Shown: positions 8,624 to 18,606, numbered from the stretch's first letter. The stretch is DNA of 64,000 bases from Peptostreptococcus faecalis (GCF_900240845.1 NZ_OERU01000001.1:1104337-1168336); one strand, 5' to 3'. Program-made: numbers and translations. The notes: generated by a model from the sequence alone, not told the origin.

Positions 8624-10742
8624 AAAATTTGTGTTTAATTTTTTTCGATTCAGCTATCTTATTTTCGTCATTGTCATGTTGGATTAAGGATATTTCTTTC
8701 TCACCAGAATATTTATTTTTATCTATAGATAAATTATTTTCATCAATATAATCTGTTTTTACTTGTTCTCCATCTACACAAGCATATATAAACCTATTAA
8801 ATCCATTACCTTTTAAATATATCTTGTCTTTATTTTCTTCTACAGATTCCAATTTCATTTCTTCATTTCCGACCTTCATACTTTTAGCTTGAGGTTTTTC
8901 TTCATCCTTTAAAAAATATCTCTCTCCAAATAAAAGATCATATTGGACAAGTTCTAATTTTTTCTGGTAATCTTTGTCATCACTTAAGTATGCATGCACT
9001 AAGTTCATTGGCCCATATGGCTGCCCTGATACTTCCATTGCCAAAGTACTTAATTGGTATGATTGGAAATCTTTTGGAATTTCTTTATTTTCATCACCAT
9101 AATTATTTACTATGGCAAAAACAGATGAAAATCTATCTAATTTAGTTCGATCCTGAGATAATATATCCAATGCAGGCATATGATCTCCATATAAGACTAT
9201 AGTAGTTGGTTTTTTTAATGAATTAATTTCTTCGACCAATTCACCTACAAAATTATCCATTTCTTTTAGCTGATTTATATAATAAGTAACTTGATTTAAA
9301 TCTTCTTTTGGTAAATCCGTCTTTTGGAGCTCAATTAGAGGATCTCCTTTGTAAGATGTAGTCGGATACTTGCTATGTCCTTGAGTAGAGATAGTAAATA
9401 CCATTTTTTGATTATCATCTTCTTGATTCAATTCATTCATAATATATTTTAACAATACATCATCTTTTGGCCATCCCATTTCTGTGTAGTCAACTTTTGT
9501 CATAACTTCTAAAGGTATGAATTTATCAAAACCTAAATTTTTAAGCCCTACGTTTCTATTATAAAATCTCTCATAATAGTTATGAATAGCTGTTGTACTA
9601 TAATTTAAGCTATTTAATGAATATGCAATAGATGGTGATGTTTTTTTTGATAATATAGTTTGATAAGGTATTTCTCCTTGATTCAAATAGTCGAAATTGC
9701 TACCACTCAATACTTCGTACTCAGTTCTTGCAGTACCACCACCTGTTACTGGGACATTCATTTTTCCAGATGTGTATGTTTTCATCAATTTCCTTACATT
9801 TGGAATAGGATCTTCCGAGAAATTTACACCCTCTAGTTCAGTTGGATCCATAAATGCTTCTAGCTGCAAAAATACTATATTAGGTTTTTGACTTCCAGTA
9901 AGTATTTTTCTACTATCATTTTTTTGTTTTTCATCAACTTCTTCTCTTATTTTTTCTATAGTTGCTTTGTTATATCCTTCTGGTTTTTTTCTTATAGCAG
10001 ACGTACATGCATCCACAAATGAATAGACAAAACCATTATTTTCATAGGATAATCCAACATTCCATGCAATAGGATCAAGTATTTTTGCTGCTTCTAATCT
10101 AGGCACTACTACCATATATGGTATTAATAATATAAAAAATACTATTATATTCCTTTTACCTGAAATTCTATTTATTCGTTTATCCTTAATGAATATGTAT
10201 ATAGAAACAAATATTATAAAAATTACTGATATTGCTATTAAAAGTATCTCCTTTATATTTAAAAAGCGTCCCATAACTTCAATAACTTCTTTATAAGTAG
10301 CAATATCATATGGAGATAAAGGCATGCCTCTTAGTACTTGTAAAATTGAACTTGTAGTTGATAGCAAAATCATAGAAAAAGTCAAAATAAAATACATAAA
10401 TTTTTTCTTTTTAACAAATATAGTAATAGAAAAAATCAGTGTAATCAGTATATAATTTACTACCGAATGTATTGGAAATTCAATAAAAAAATCCAATACT
10501 TTAGTAAAGCTTCTTCTTGATATTGTCTCTATCAATACATATACAAGAAAAGAATATATAAAAAGTATACTCAAATCTATATTTGGATTTTCTTTTTTTA
10601 ATTGTTTTCTTGTATACCTAGATCCAGAGCTCATATTTAAACCACTAGATCCATTGTTTTTTTTATTAGAAAATCTACTTGCTCTATTTTCACTATTATT
10701 TTCCTTGAAATACAATTTTTTATTTTTTCTTACTTTTTTCAT
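8622..10742 (-). CDS. LTA synthase family protein (membrane sulfatase-fold transferase)
   Basis: The protein is probably a phosphoglycerol transferase of the LtaS/alkaline-phosphatase superfamily that builds a glycerol-phosphate wall polymer. About 50 basic, hydrophilic residues are followed by about five membrane segments (to residue 230). The extracellular sulfatase domain then begins at KPNIVFLQLEAFMDPTE. The nucleophile threonine is expected in TGGGTARTEYEVLSG (near residue 336). The metal-site motif LYGDHMPAL is present, and STQGHSKYPTTSY matches another active-site strand. At 706 residues it is longer than typical LtaS (about 650) because of a charged C-terminal tail of about 90 residues. 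It follows the CWB2 gene by only 6 bases, suggesting joint work on the cell wall. The exact polymer is unknown. Confidence 0.9.
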   Translation of the reverse strand: MKKVRKNKKLYFKENNSENRASRFSNKKNNGSSGLNMSSGSRYTRKQLKKENPNIDLSILFIYSFLVYVLIETISRRSFTKVLDFFIEFPIHSVVNYILITLIFSITIFVKKKKFMYFILTFSMILLSTTSSILQVLRGMPLSPYDIATYKEVIEVMGRFLNIKEILLIAISVIFIIFVSIYIFIKDKRINRISGKRNIIVFFILLIPYMVVVPRLEAAKILDPIAWNVGLSYENNGFVYSFVDACTSAIRKKPEGYNKATIEKIREEVDEKQKNDSRKILTGSQKPNIVFLQLEAFMDPTELEGVNFSEDPIPNVRKLMKTYTSGKMNVPVTGGGTARTEYEVLSGSNFDYLNQGEIPYQTILSKKTSPSIAYSLNSLNYSTTAIHNYYERFYNRNVGLKNLGFDKFIPLEVMTKVDYTEMGWPKDDVLLKYIMNELNQEDDNQKMVFTISTQGHSKYPTTSYKGDPLIELQKTDLPKEDLNQVTYYINQLKEMDNFVGELVEEINSLKKPTTIVLYGDHMPALDILSQDRTKLDRFSSVFAIVNNYGDENKEIPKDFQSYQLSTLAMEVSGQPYGPMNLVHAYLSDDKDYQKKLELVQYDLLFGERYFLKDEEKPQAKSMKVGNEEMKLESVEENKDKIYLKGNGFNRFIYACVDGEQVKTDYIDENNLSIDKNKYSGEKEISLIQHDNDENKIAESKKIKHKF

Positions 10743-10748
10743 CTTGTA

Positions 10749-11705
10749 TTATCCATTCACAGCAGCTGCGCATTTTCTTAATATACTTTCACTTATTCCA
10801 CCAAGTGACACTAATTCATTTGCTCCACTAAGTGCTGTTTTGTCACTGTTAAGACCCACAAGTGCAATTGGACTCACATTTCTACCAGCCAAAGGACCAC
10901 CTGTCAATGCATCAACCAACTTATAACCATCACTCAAATAGATCTTTGTAGGATAATCTTTATAAAAGTTCTTTATTACGGCTGCATTTGTTTTATATCT
11001 GTCGTCTCCACTAATTCTAGTAGCAGAAATACTGCTCACTAGTCCAGTTGACATCAGGTTTCTTCCTCCAATTGCATACACATTTCTAGTTTTTTCAATA
11101 ATAGACGCAGTTACATCATTAATAGTAGATCCATTTGTCAGAAGAACAGGTTCTCCATCTCTAGATGCAACAGCTGAAATACTCATAGCATCTGCCTCAC
11201 CTTTATTACCATTTGTTACAAATACTTTTCCAATAGATCCCTTTATATTAATGATTTCTTTAGCAATGTTATTACTTGTTTCAATTCTATCGCTTCCCCC
11301 AATTCTCTTTACTGAAAATCCACCCATATTTTCATCTTTTAGTTGGTTCTCTACGGATTTACTGATAGAGTTTTCTGAACCGATTATATATATTTTTTTC
11401 GCTATATCCAATCTTAACTGTGTTTCATTTGGAATGCTATCCTTTTTAACAAGTAAAATAGGTGCTTTTATAACTCCTGATAGACCACTCGCACTCAATC
11501 CATCAGCCAAATTTTTATCCGCATTAACTAGTATAACTGAATCATATGATCCCATATCACCAGAAATTGATCCTGCTGTAGCATATCTATCGGCACCTTT
11601 TATTTGTCTTATTTCATCATATGTCATGGCCTTTGACATTACGCCAAACTGTGAAAGTAAAGCAAGAGCCAGAGAAAATGACACAATCTTATTTTTTAAA
11701 CTCAT
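10749..11705 (-). CDS. Secreted protein made almost only of CWB2 cell-wall-binding modules
   Basis: A signal peptide (KNKIVSFSLALALLSQFGVMSKA) is followed directly by three cell-wall-binding repeat 2 (CWB2) modules filling the remaining 290 residues. Diagnostic pieces are IKGADRYATAGSIS, VKRIGGSDRIETSNNIAKEI and ATRISGDDRYKTNAAVIKNF, along with SDGYKLVDALTGGPLAG. In Clostridioides difficile three such modules anchor S-layer-type proteins to the anionic polymer PSII (known for that family). No catalytic or adhesive domain is left, so this is an anchor-only protein. It is probably cotranscribed with the LTA-synthase-like gene just downstream. The function beyond wall binding is unknown. Confidence 0.9.
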   Translation of the reverse strand: MSLKNKIVSFSLALALLSQFGVMSKAMTYDEIRQIKGADRYATAGSISGDMGSYDSVILVNADKNLADGLSASGLSGVIKAPILLVKKDSIPNETQLRLDIAKKIYIIGSENSISKSVENQLKDENMGGFSVKRIGGSDRIETSNNIAKEIINIKGSIGKVFVTNGNKGEADAMSISAVASRDGEPVLLTNGSTINDVTASIIEKTRNVYAIGGRNLMSTGLVSSISATRISGDDRYKTNAAVIKNFYKDYPTKIYLSDGYKLVDALTGGPLAGRNVSPIALVGLNSDKTALSGANELVSLGGISESILRKCAAAVNG

Positions 11706-11733
11706 ATATTTCCCTCCTATTTTTTAAAAAAAG

Positions 11734-11756
11734 AAAACAGCCCAAAAGGCTGTTTT
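11734..11756 (-). terminator. Terminator after scfA
   Basis: The minus-strand hairpin AAAACAGCC / GGCTGTTTT has a 5-base loop and a long T-run. It lies 11 bases beyond the scfA stop, so scfA transcription appears to end before the CWB2 gene. Confidence 0.85.
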
Positions 11757-11766
11757 TCTAAGAATA

Positions 11767-11910
11767 CTATCTTTCGCACTCTTGGTTAGCAACTGTGCAA
11801 GATGTCTTACACGCAGATTGACATGAAGTCTGACATTCTCCACATCCACCCTTTGCTGCGCTTTCCTTTAAAGTAGCCTTTGAAAGAGTTTTTACATGCT
11901 TCTTTTCCAT
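11767..11910 (-). CDS. scfA: SCIFF (six-cysteine) ranthipeptide precursor
   Basis: This 47-residue ORF starts at ATG 11908-11910 after a GGGGGG ribosome site and reads MEKKHVKTLSKATLKESAAK then GGCGECQTSCQSACKTSCTV and ANQECER. The six-cysteine core with GGCGECQTSCQSACKTSC is the hallmark of the SCIFF family, found almost universally in Clostridia. In known cases a radical SAM maturase (scfB) installs thioether links from cysteine to a non-alpha carbon of threonine. Here it follows yajC, a common neighbour, but no radical SAM gene is next to it. The region downstream is a terminator and then wall genes. The precursor looks intact. The biological role of SCIFF is still uncertain. Confidence 0.95.
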   Translation of the reverse strand: MEKKHVKTLSKATLKESAAKGGCGECQTSCQSACKTSCTVANQECER

Positions 11911-11966
11911 AGTAATCCCCCCATTTAATTAGTTTTCTCTATCGATTATACCATATAATAGAAAAA

Positions 11967-11996
11967 AAGAGTAGTACTTTTAAAATACTACTCTTT
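11967..11996 (-). terminator. Terminator after yajC
   Basis: The minus-strand hairpin AAAGAGTAGTA / TACTACTCTTT is followed by TTTTTTTC. It starts 4 bases after the yajC stop and separates yajC from scfA. Confidence 0.85.
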
Positions 11997-11999
11997 CAA

Positions 12000-12320
12000 T
12001 TAGTCTTCTAACTTATCTTCAACTTCTTCAACTTCCTCGTCCTTAGAAGCTTTTTCAACTACTCTTCCTATAGCCCATTTTTCAAAAGGAACCTTTGTTC
12101 TACTTGGTCCAAGATCAAGAACTATCTTATCTTCTTCAACCTTAGCAACTTTTGCAATTATTCCGCCAATAGTTATTACAGTATCTCCTTTTTCAATTGA
12201 GTTTCTCATATCTTTTAGCTTTTGTTCTTTTTTTCTCTGCGGTCTTATAAGTATGAAGTAGAATATTGCAAATATTAATATCCAAACTCCTATGCTCATA
12301 ATCATTTGATTCTGTGGCAT
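12000..12320 (-). CDS. yajC: Preprotein translocase subunit YajC
   Basis: This is a small accessory subunit of the SecDF-YajC complex. It has one N-terminal membrane helix (SIGVWILIFAIFYFILIRPQ) and the typical IRPQRKKEQKLKDMRNSIEKG junction. The cytosolic part contains GDTVITIGGIIAKVAKVEED, the conserved YajC beta domain. The acidic tail (about 20 residues) is not conserved. The length of 106 residues is typical. It follows tgt, the standard order in Firmicutes; secD and secF, which often follow, are absent here and are replaced by scfA and wall genes. Confidence 0.95.
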   Translation of the reverse strand: MPQNQMIMSIGVWILIFAIFYFILIRPQRKKEQKLKDMRNSIEKGDTVITIGGIIAKVAKVEEDKIVLDLGPSRTKVPFEKWAIGRVVEKASKDEEVEEVEDKLED

Positions 12321-12383
12321 ATTATTCCTCCTAATGTAATTTTTAAAATATTACGTATATATCTATTATAAACTATATATAGT

Positions 12384-13514
<1,131 letters not shown>

Positions 13515-13518
13515 CTAA

Positions 13519-13562
13519 TAGCTTTTTAATTGCTTTTTAATTGCTTTTTAATTACTTTTTTA
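13519..13562. repeat. Short tandem repeat between queA and tgt
   Basis: An 11-base unit of the form AGCTTTTTAAT/TGCTTTTTAAT occurs three times in a row, followed by a degenerate fourth copy (TACTTTTTTAA). It fills the queA-tgt spacer. On the transcribed strand it reads as repeated ATTAAAAAGCA. It is most simply slippage-prone, AT-rich spacer DNA. Confidence 0.8.
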
Positions 13563-13569
13563 AATTTAT

Positions 13570-14592
13570 CTATTTTAAATACATTGCGTCTCCAAAACTA
13601 AAAAATCTATACTTATTTTCTACTGCTTCTTTATATGCATTTAGCACGTTAACTTTGCTTGATAGTGCACTTACTAGCATTATTAACGTAGATTCTGGTA
13701 AGTGAAAATTAGTTATAAGGTTATCCACTACATTAAATTTGTACCCTGGGTATATAAATATATCCGTCCATCCACTTTTTTCTATCACATAGCCATCTTT
13801 ACAAGATGATTCTATCGTTCTGCAGCTAGTTGTTCCTACACATATAACTTTCTTTCTATTTTTTTTAGCTTTATTTATTTTTTCTGCAGCTTCTTTTTCT
13901 ACTCTAAAATATTCTGAATGCATCTTATGGCTGTCCACATCATCAACTTTTACAGGTCTAAAAGTCCCAAGCCCAACATGTAACGTTACAAATGCAATAT
14001 CTATCCCTTTATTTTTAATTTGATCTAATAGCTCATTCGTAAAATGTAAACCTGCTGTAGGAGCTGCGGCAGACCCATTATTTTTAGAATATACTGTCTG
14101 ATATCTTTCTCTATCTTCCAATACTTCTGTTATATATGGAGGAAGAGGCATATTTCCCAATTCATCCAATACTTCTTCGAATATTCCTTCATAGCTAAAT
14201 TTTACTATTCTAGAACCTTCATCCGTAATATCGACAACTTCTGCAACTAATTTATTTTCACCAAAACTGAATTTAGATCCAATCTTAGCTTTCTTACCTG
14301 GCTTCACAAGAGTCTCCCAAGTATCATCTTCATTTCTTTTTAATAATAAAAACTCTATTTTTCCACCAGTATCTAATTTTTCACCAATTAACCTAGCTGG
14401 GATAACTCTTGTATCATTCATTACAAGACAATCCCCTTCATCTAAATATTCTATTATATCTCTAAATACTTTATGTTCAATTTCTCCTGTAATTTTATCC
14501 ATTACCATCAATTTCGAACTCGATCTATCCGATATTGGAACTTGTGCTATAAGTTCGTTAGGAAGATCATAAAAAAAGTCACTCGTCTTCAT
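13570..14592 (-). CDS. queA: S-adenosylmethionine:tRNA ribosyltransferase-isomerase
   Basis: QueA transfers the ribosyl group of SAM to preQ1 in tRNA to give epoxyqueuosine. Family motifs include the N-terminal [24 protein letters not shown] and [14 protein letters not shown]. The pattern [18 protein letters not shown] and the C-terminal [20 protein letters not shown] are also present. Length 340 is standard. It sits between ruvB (12 bases upstream) and tgt, a classical ruvA-ruvB-queA-tgt order. No frameshift or loss of key motifs is visible. Confidence 0.97.
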   Translation of the reverse strand: MKTSDFFYDLPNELIAQVPISDRSSSKLMVMDKITGEIEHKVFRDIIEYLDEGDCLVMNDTRVIPARLIGEKLDTGGKIEFLLLKRNEDDTWETLVKPGKKAKIGSKFSFGENKLVAEVVDITDEGSRIVKFSYEGIFEEVLDELGNMPLPPYITEVLEDRERYQTVYSKNNGSAAAPTAGLHFTNELLDQIKNKGIDIAFVTLHVGLGTFRPVKVDDVDSHKMHSEYFRVEKEAAEKINKAKKNRKKVICVGTTSCRTIESSCKDGYVIEKSGWTDIFIYPGYKFNVVDNLITNFHLPESTLIMLVSALSSKVNVLNAYKEAVENKYRFFSFGDAMYLK

Positions 14593-14604
14593 TTTTTTGC
14601 CTTT

Positions 14605-15609
14605 CTATTTTTCTTTTAGTGGTATCCCTAAATGTTTGTATGCTCTCGGCATAGCTATACGACCCCTAGCGGCTCTATTTATAAATCCTAATTGAAGAAG
14701 ATATGGTTCATACACATCCTCTATAGTATTTCTATCTTCTCCAATAGATGCTGCAAGGGTATCCAATCCAACCGGACCACCTGAAAATTTATCTATTATT
14801 GTATTTAATAATTTTATATCTATAAAATCTAATCCTAACGGATCAACTCCTATTAATTCTAAGGCACTCTTTGCTACTTCATCCGTTATTGTCCCTTCTG
14901 CCTTCACTTGAGCAAAATCTCTTACTCTTTTTAGCAATCTATTTGCAATTCTAGGTGTACCCCTTGATCTCTTTGCAATTTGTAGTGCTCCCTCATCAAG
15001 TATACCTGCATCTAGAATATTAGAAGATCTCCTTACAATTTCGGCTAGTTCTTCTTCATTATAGTAGTCGAGTTTACATATAACACCAAATCTATCTCTA
15101 AGTGGATTTGTAAGCATACCTGCTCTTGTCGTAGCTCCAATCAGAGTGAATTTTGGTAAGTCTAGCCTTATACTTCTCGCTGAAGGACCTTTACCTATTA
15201 TAATATCCAGACAATAATCCTCCATTGCTGGATACAAAACTTCTTCTACATTTCTATTTATTCTATGAATTTCATCGATAAATAATACATCATTTTCTTG
15301 CAAATTTGTCAATATAGCAGCTAAGTCTCCAGCTCTTTCGATTGCTGGCCCTGATGTAATTCTTAAATTAACTCCCATTTCATTTGCTATAATACCTGCA
15401 AGTGTCGTTTTTCCTAGTCCAGGAGGTCCGTATAATAATACATGGTCCAAAGCTTCACTTCTATTTTTTGCGGCTTCTATGAATATTCTTAACTGTTCTT
15501 TTGATTTTTCTTGACCTAAATATTCATCAAGAGATTTTGGCCTAAGAGTATTTTCTATATCAAAATCTTCTTCTTTCATTGTAGAAGTAATTATTCGTTC
15601 TTCATCCAT
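14605..15609 (-). CDS. ruvB: Holliday junction branch migration ATPase RuvB
   Basis: This AAA+ motor drives branch migration with RuvA. It shows the N-terminal [19 protein letters not shown], Walker [21 protein letters not shown], Walker [21 protein letters not shown], sensor [19 protein letters not shown], and the C-terminal winged helix ending [16 protein letters not shown]. Length 334 is standard. It follows ruvA by 14 bases and precedes queA by 12, so the ruvC-ruvA-ruvB-queA-tgt set is likely one transcript. Confidence 0.98.
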   Translation of the reverse strand: MDEERIITSTMKEEDFDIENTLRPKSLDEYLGQEKSKEQLRIFIEAAKNRSEALDHVLLYGPPGLGKTTLAGIIANEMGVNLRITSGPAIERAGDLAAILTNLQENDVLFIDEIHRINRNVEEVLYPAMEDYCLDIIIGKGPSARSIRLDLPKFTLIGATTRAGMLTNPLRDRFGVICKLDYYNEEELAEIVRRSSNILDAGILDEGALQIAKRSRGTPRIANRLLKRVRDFAQVKAEGTITDEVAKSALELIGVDPLGLDFIDIKLLNTIIDKFSGGPVGLDTLAASIGEDRNTIEDVYEPYLLQLGFINRAARGRIAMPRAYKHLGIPLKEK

Positions 15610-15623
15610 TTATTTTACCTCCT

Positions 15624-16244
15624 TTAAAATTTAATACTGCTTTTCATTATATATTCAAGTGATTTTTTTACTATATCCTCTGTCTCCATACCTGGTTGTT
15701 TTACAAAGTATACTGCTTCTTGTGATTCCTGCTTAGAATATCCTAAAGACATTAATGCTTCTATCGCTTCTTCTTCGCTATTAGAAACTTGTTTTGAGTC
15801 CACAATATTTTGTTCATTTTCAAAATCATCTTCATCTATTGCAATTTTATTAACTTTATCTTTTAGTTCTAATACAATTCTTTCTGCAGTTTTTTTACCT
15901 ACACCAGGAGCTTTCGATAAAGAAGCTGTATCTGCATTTCTTATATATTTATACAGCTGATTTGGTGTTGCAAAAGACAATATTGACAACCCTACCTTTG
16001 TACCTATCTTTGACACTGATGTTAATAAATTGAACATCTCTTGCTCTTGTTCCGAATAAAAACCACATAGACTAATATCATCTTCTCTTACTATCATCTT
16101 TGAATAAATCTTTACTTCTTCTCCTAATGATAGCTGTGATATTGTATTTGAAGAAACATTTAGTTTAAATCCTACTCCATTGTTTTCTACTATTATAAAA
16201 TCTATCCCAACATCTTCTACAATACCTTTTATATACCCAATCAT
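15624..16244 (-). CDS. ruvA: Holliday junction DNA-binding protein RuvA
   Basis: RuvA binds four-way junctions and loads RuvB. The N-terminal OB fold begins MIGYIKGIVEDVGIDFIIVE. Two helix-hairpin-helix motifs follow (LTSVSKIGTKVGLSILSF and LSKAPGVGKKTAERIVLELK). An acidic flexible linker (about 135-150) leads to a C-terminal domain that contacts RuvB (EEAIEALMSLGYSKQES). Length 206 is normal. The gene lies 32 bases after ruvC and 14 before ruvB. Confidence 0.97.
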   Translation of the reverse strand: MIGYIKGIVEDVGIDFIIVENNGVGFKLNVSSNTISQLSLGEEVKIYSKMIVREDDISLCGFYSEQEQEMFNLLTSVSKIGTKVGLSILSFATPNQLYKYIRNADTASLSKAPGVGKKTAERIVLELKDKVNKIAIDEDDFENEQNIVDSKQVSNSEEEAIEALMSLGYSKQESQEAVYFVKQPGMETEDIVKKSLEYIMKSSIKF

Positions 16245-16276
16245 AATACGATACCTTTCTCTTAATTACTTATATA

Positions 16277-16774
16277 TCAATAAAATTTGCTTAGCTCTTT
16301 ATCTAATTTATTTGAATGTGCATGACATATTCCCACTGCTAGCGCATCTGCCACATCATCTGGTTTAGGAATTTCATTCAAATTTAAAAATGAAGTAACC
16401 ATCTTTTGTACTTGCTCTTTCGGAGCTCTACCATATCCACATACGCCTTGTTTTACCTGAAGTGGAGTATATTCATATACAGGTTTATTGTTTTGTGTAC
16501 ACGAAAGAAGAATTACTCCCCTTGCTTGTGCTACAGTTATAGCTGTTTTTACGTTTTTATTGAAGAAAAGTTCTTCAATACCTACTTCATCTATGTTATA
16601 CATTTTAAATAATTGATTCATACCCTTATATATGAGCTCTAACCTGTCTACAATATCCATGCCTGCAGGCGTAGTAATAGCTCCATAGTCAATAGGCCTA
16701 AACTTACTATTTTTATATTCTACTACTCCATAACCTATTATTGCCAACCCTGGATCTATACCTAATATTATCAT
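16277..16774 (-). CDS. ruvC: Crossover junction endodeoxyribonuclease RuvC
   Basis: RuvC resolves Holliday junctions by paired nicks. The RNase H-like active site is visible: the first Asp in ILGIDPGLAIIGYGVVE, Glu in VGIEELFFNKNVKT, and acidic residues in PDDVADALAVGICHAH. The family motif TAITVAQARGVILL is also present. Length 165 is normal. It begins the ruvCAB-queA-tgt-yajC run. No good promoter was pinned down upstream, although the region of about 180 bases to the terminator at 16959 is free of genes. Confidence 0.97.
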   Translation of the reverse strand: MIILGIDPGLAIIGYGVVEYKNSKFRPIDYGAITTPAGMDIVDRLELIYKGMNQLFKMYNIDEVGIEELFFNKNVKTAITVAQARGVILLSCTQNNKPVYEYTPLQVKQGVCGYGRAPKEQVQKMVTSFLNLNEIPKPDDVADALAVGICHAHSNKLDKELSKFY

Positions 16775-16958
16775 AATATCTCACTTTCAATAGTTTTATC
16801 GTTACTAATAATTTTACTATTACTAATATTTCTATCATATACTTATACAATATTCGAATTATAATCTTAATTTTAATCAGTTCCTTAAATTTATACCATC
16901 ATTCATTTTATCATACTTGATCTTTTTTAACAAATTAGACAAATATTTTTTTCAAAAA

Positions 16959-16980
16959 AAAAGAGGCAAAAGCCTCTTTT
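16959..16980 (-). terminator. Terminator after the 3D-domain gene
   Basis: A compact hairpin, GAGGC / GCCTC with an AAAA loop, is flanked by A-runs and T-runs, so it could work in both directions. It lies about 90 bases after the 3D-domain gene and is the only terminator before ruvC. Confidence 0.75.
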
Positions 16981-17071
16981 TCATTTTTCTTATAAATATA
17001 GATTTATTAGCAAATTATTCATTAAATAATTCGACAGTCTTATTTGTATCTTTTTAATATTTTAATAATTA

Positions 17072-17746
17072 TTATTTATTATCTAAAACTACTATATCTA
17101 TGTTTCTTCTTCCAAAGTTCATCATCTGAGAATATGAAGTCATAAATATATCTATCTTTGTTCCTTTTATAATACCACCTGTATCATTGGCGATAAATAC
17201 TTTATCAAAGTATGGTACGTATACCTTTGATCCTAGTGGAATAACCTTAGGATCTACTGCTATAGTTCCCCATCTAGGCTTTTGACCTGATGCTGTTATT
17301 GTGTGACCTGTATATGCACTTGCATTTGAAACATATTTTTTACCAGTTCCTAATACATTCCCCTTTTTGTCATAAAATACATTTTTATTAGTATTAGAAG
17401 ATGTTGAAGTCTTTTGAGAGTTAGCGTCTTCTTTAATTTCATTTCTTAAAACTCCACTATCACTAAAGTTATATTTTTTCCCACCTATACTCTGTACTCC
17501 TGTTACCATTACTCCATTACCGTTGAAGTAATACCATAAACCGTTGACTCTATTCCAGCCATAAGTTCTTTCTCCATTCGCATTTAAATATATGTAATCA
17601 TTTCCTGATTTACTCCATCCCATATTTGTAGTAAATACATTCTCAGCAGCTTCTACTGTATCTGCAAAAGATACTCCTATTAAACTAGTTCCTATTGTCG
17701 ACATTAAAATTAATGCTCCCAATGTAGTTGATATTGCTTTTTTCAT
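17072..17746 (-). CDS. Secreted protein with wall-binding repeats and a C-terminal 3D domain
   Basis: A signal peptide spans about residues 1-29 (ALILMSTIGTSLIGVSFADT). Next come about three CW_binding_1 (choline-binding-like) repeats, residues 40-100, rich in aromatic and glycine residues: GNDYIYLNANGERTYGW, GLWYYFNGNGVMVTG, GKKYNFSDSGVL. A Ser/Asn linker leads to the C-terminal 3D domain (residues 135-224). Its three conserved aspartates are seen in IAVDPKVIPLG, FIANDTGGIIKG and KIDIFM. The 3D/MltA-like fold suggests lytic transglycosylase-type muralytic activity. It resembles YocH/YuiC-type autolysins (inferred). It is a stand-alone gene with its own terminator. Confidence 0.88.
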   Translation of the reverse strand: MKKAISTTLGALILMSTIGTSLIGVSFADTVEAAENVFTTNMGWSKSGNDYIYLNANGERTYGWNRVNGLWYYFNGNGVMVTGVQSIGGKKYNFSDSGVLRNEIKEDANSQKTSTSSNTNKNVFYDKKGNVLGTGKKYVSNASAYTGHTITASGQKPRWGTIAVDPKVIPLGSKVYVPYFDKVFIANDTGGIIKGTKIDIFMTSYSQMMNFGRRNIDIVVLDNK

Positions 17747-18110
17747 ATTATTTCTCCTTTATGTTTAGAATATTTCACCCTGTAATTAAATTTGACCTCA
17801 ATTTCGGCCTCAAAAAAGTAACAATTTGTAACTTTTATTTCTTTCACTTACATAGTTTAATATAAAAATTACAAAAAAGCAACTTTTTTTTCAATCTTTT
17901 ACACCTCATTATAGCCATAATACAGTAATATCAAGTTATAAACCGCTAATAAATAAATTACATTTTGTAACTTTTTTATGACATTCTTTTAGTAAAAAGA
18001 AACAAAAAAACTTTTTCCTATTCTTAAAATATTTTTCCTATCTCCAGATTTGCATAGTTATTTTTATTAATCATCAGTCAATTTTCACTATATTTTATCT
18101 ACTATATAAA
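17747..18110. promoter_or_regulatory. Divergent intergenic region with repeated GTAAC boxes
   Basis: This stretch separates the 3D-domain gene (leftward) from the YtxH gene (rightward). At 17814-17836 arms AAAAGTAACA and TGTAACTTTT form a 10-3-10 inverted repeat with one mismatch. A related copy, TTTTGTAACTTTTTT, occurs near 17963-17978. A weak leftward promoter (TTGCTT-17-TAAACT) can be drawn above the inverted repeat, which would place the repeat in the early transcript. No small ORF of credible coding quality was seen. The regulatory role is inferred. Confidence 0.4.
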
Positions 18111-18139
18111 TTGACTTTAAACTCCGTTCAGTGTAGTAT
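18111..18139 (+). promoter_or_regulatory. Promoter for the YtxH/DUF948-like pair
   Basis: The -35 TTGACT (18111-18116) and -10 TAGTAT (18134-18139) are 17 bases apart. Predicted transcription starts about 30 bases before the preferred ATG. Confidence 0.75.
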
Positions 18140-18177
18140 TATATTAAAGAGTACTCAACAATATGGGAGGTGTAATT

Positions 18178-18594
18178 ATGGGTTTAACCAATGTGATTAA
18201 GAGAAAAAGAAGAGAAGCTGAAAAAAAGAAAAGAAAAGAAAAAGCTTTAAAATATGCAAAAATTGCTGCTGCTAGTGCTACAGTCGGAGTAGTGAGTGGT
18301 GTCTTAATTGCTCCTCAATCAGGAAAAGAGACTATTGGGGATATAAAAGAAGGCGCTTCAAATACAGGAAAAGCAATAGCAGAGACATCAAAATCTATTT
18401 CAGATAAGACTACCCAGTCTATTGAAGACACTAAAAGTAAAATCAAAGATTCCAAACACAAAATAAAAGATTATTTTGATAAAAAAGAAGCAGAAATAGA
18501 AGTGATTGCACTTGGAGATAGTGCTGATTCTGATGTTTCAAATGAAGCAAATTCGAGTGAAGAAATAAATAAAAGCGAAAACGCTGAAAATTAA
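18178..18594 (+). CDS. YtxH-domain small protein
   Basis: The protein has about 138 residues when started at ATG 18178, which is preceded by GGGAGGTG at ideal spacing. The earlier in-frame ATG at 18163 would place that ribosome site inside the gene. After a highly basic stretch (IKRKRREAEKKKRKEKALKY) comes a Gly/Ala-rich hydrophobic segment, IAAASATVGVVSGVLIAPQSGKET. It ends in the LLAPQSGKETR-like signature of YtxH proteins. A helical, lysine-rich middle (IEDTKSKIKDSKHKIKDYFD) and an acidic tail follow. The YtxH role is unclear, but such genes often sit beside DUF948 genes, as here. General stress functions are only suggested by homologues. Confidence 0.85.
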   Translation: MGLTNVIKRKRREAEKKKRKEKALKYAKIAAASATVGVVSGVLIAPQSGKETIGDIKEGASNTGKAIAETSKSISDKTTQSIEDTKSKIKDSKHKIKDYFDKKEAEIEVIALGDSADSDVSNEANSSEEINKSENAEN

Positions 18595-18606
18595 GAGGTA
18601 TATTAG

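Noticed and set aside
13519..13562. Short tandem repeat considered as a CRISPR remnant
   Set aside because: The units are 11 bases, AT-only in character, contiguous with no spacers, and there are no cas genes nearby.
17747..18110. Possible c-di-AMP (ydaO-type) riboswitch before the 3D-domain gene
   Set aside because: Such riboswitches often precede muralytic genes, so I looked for the conserved G-rich core. I could not match the order of conserved pieces or the overall length.
18163..18177. Upstream ATG for the YtxH gene
   Set aside because: The ribosome site GGGAGGTG lies after this ATG and directly before the next in-frame ATG at 18178, which fits initiation much better.
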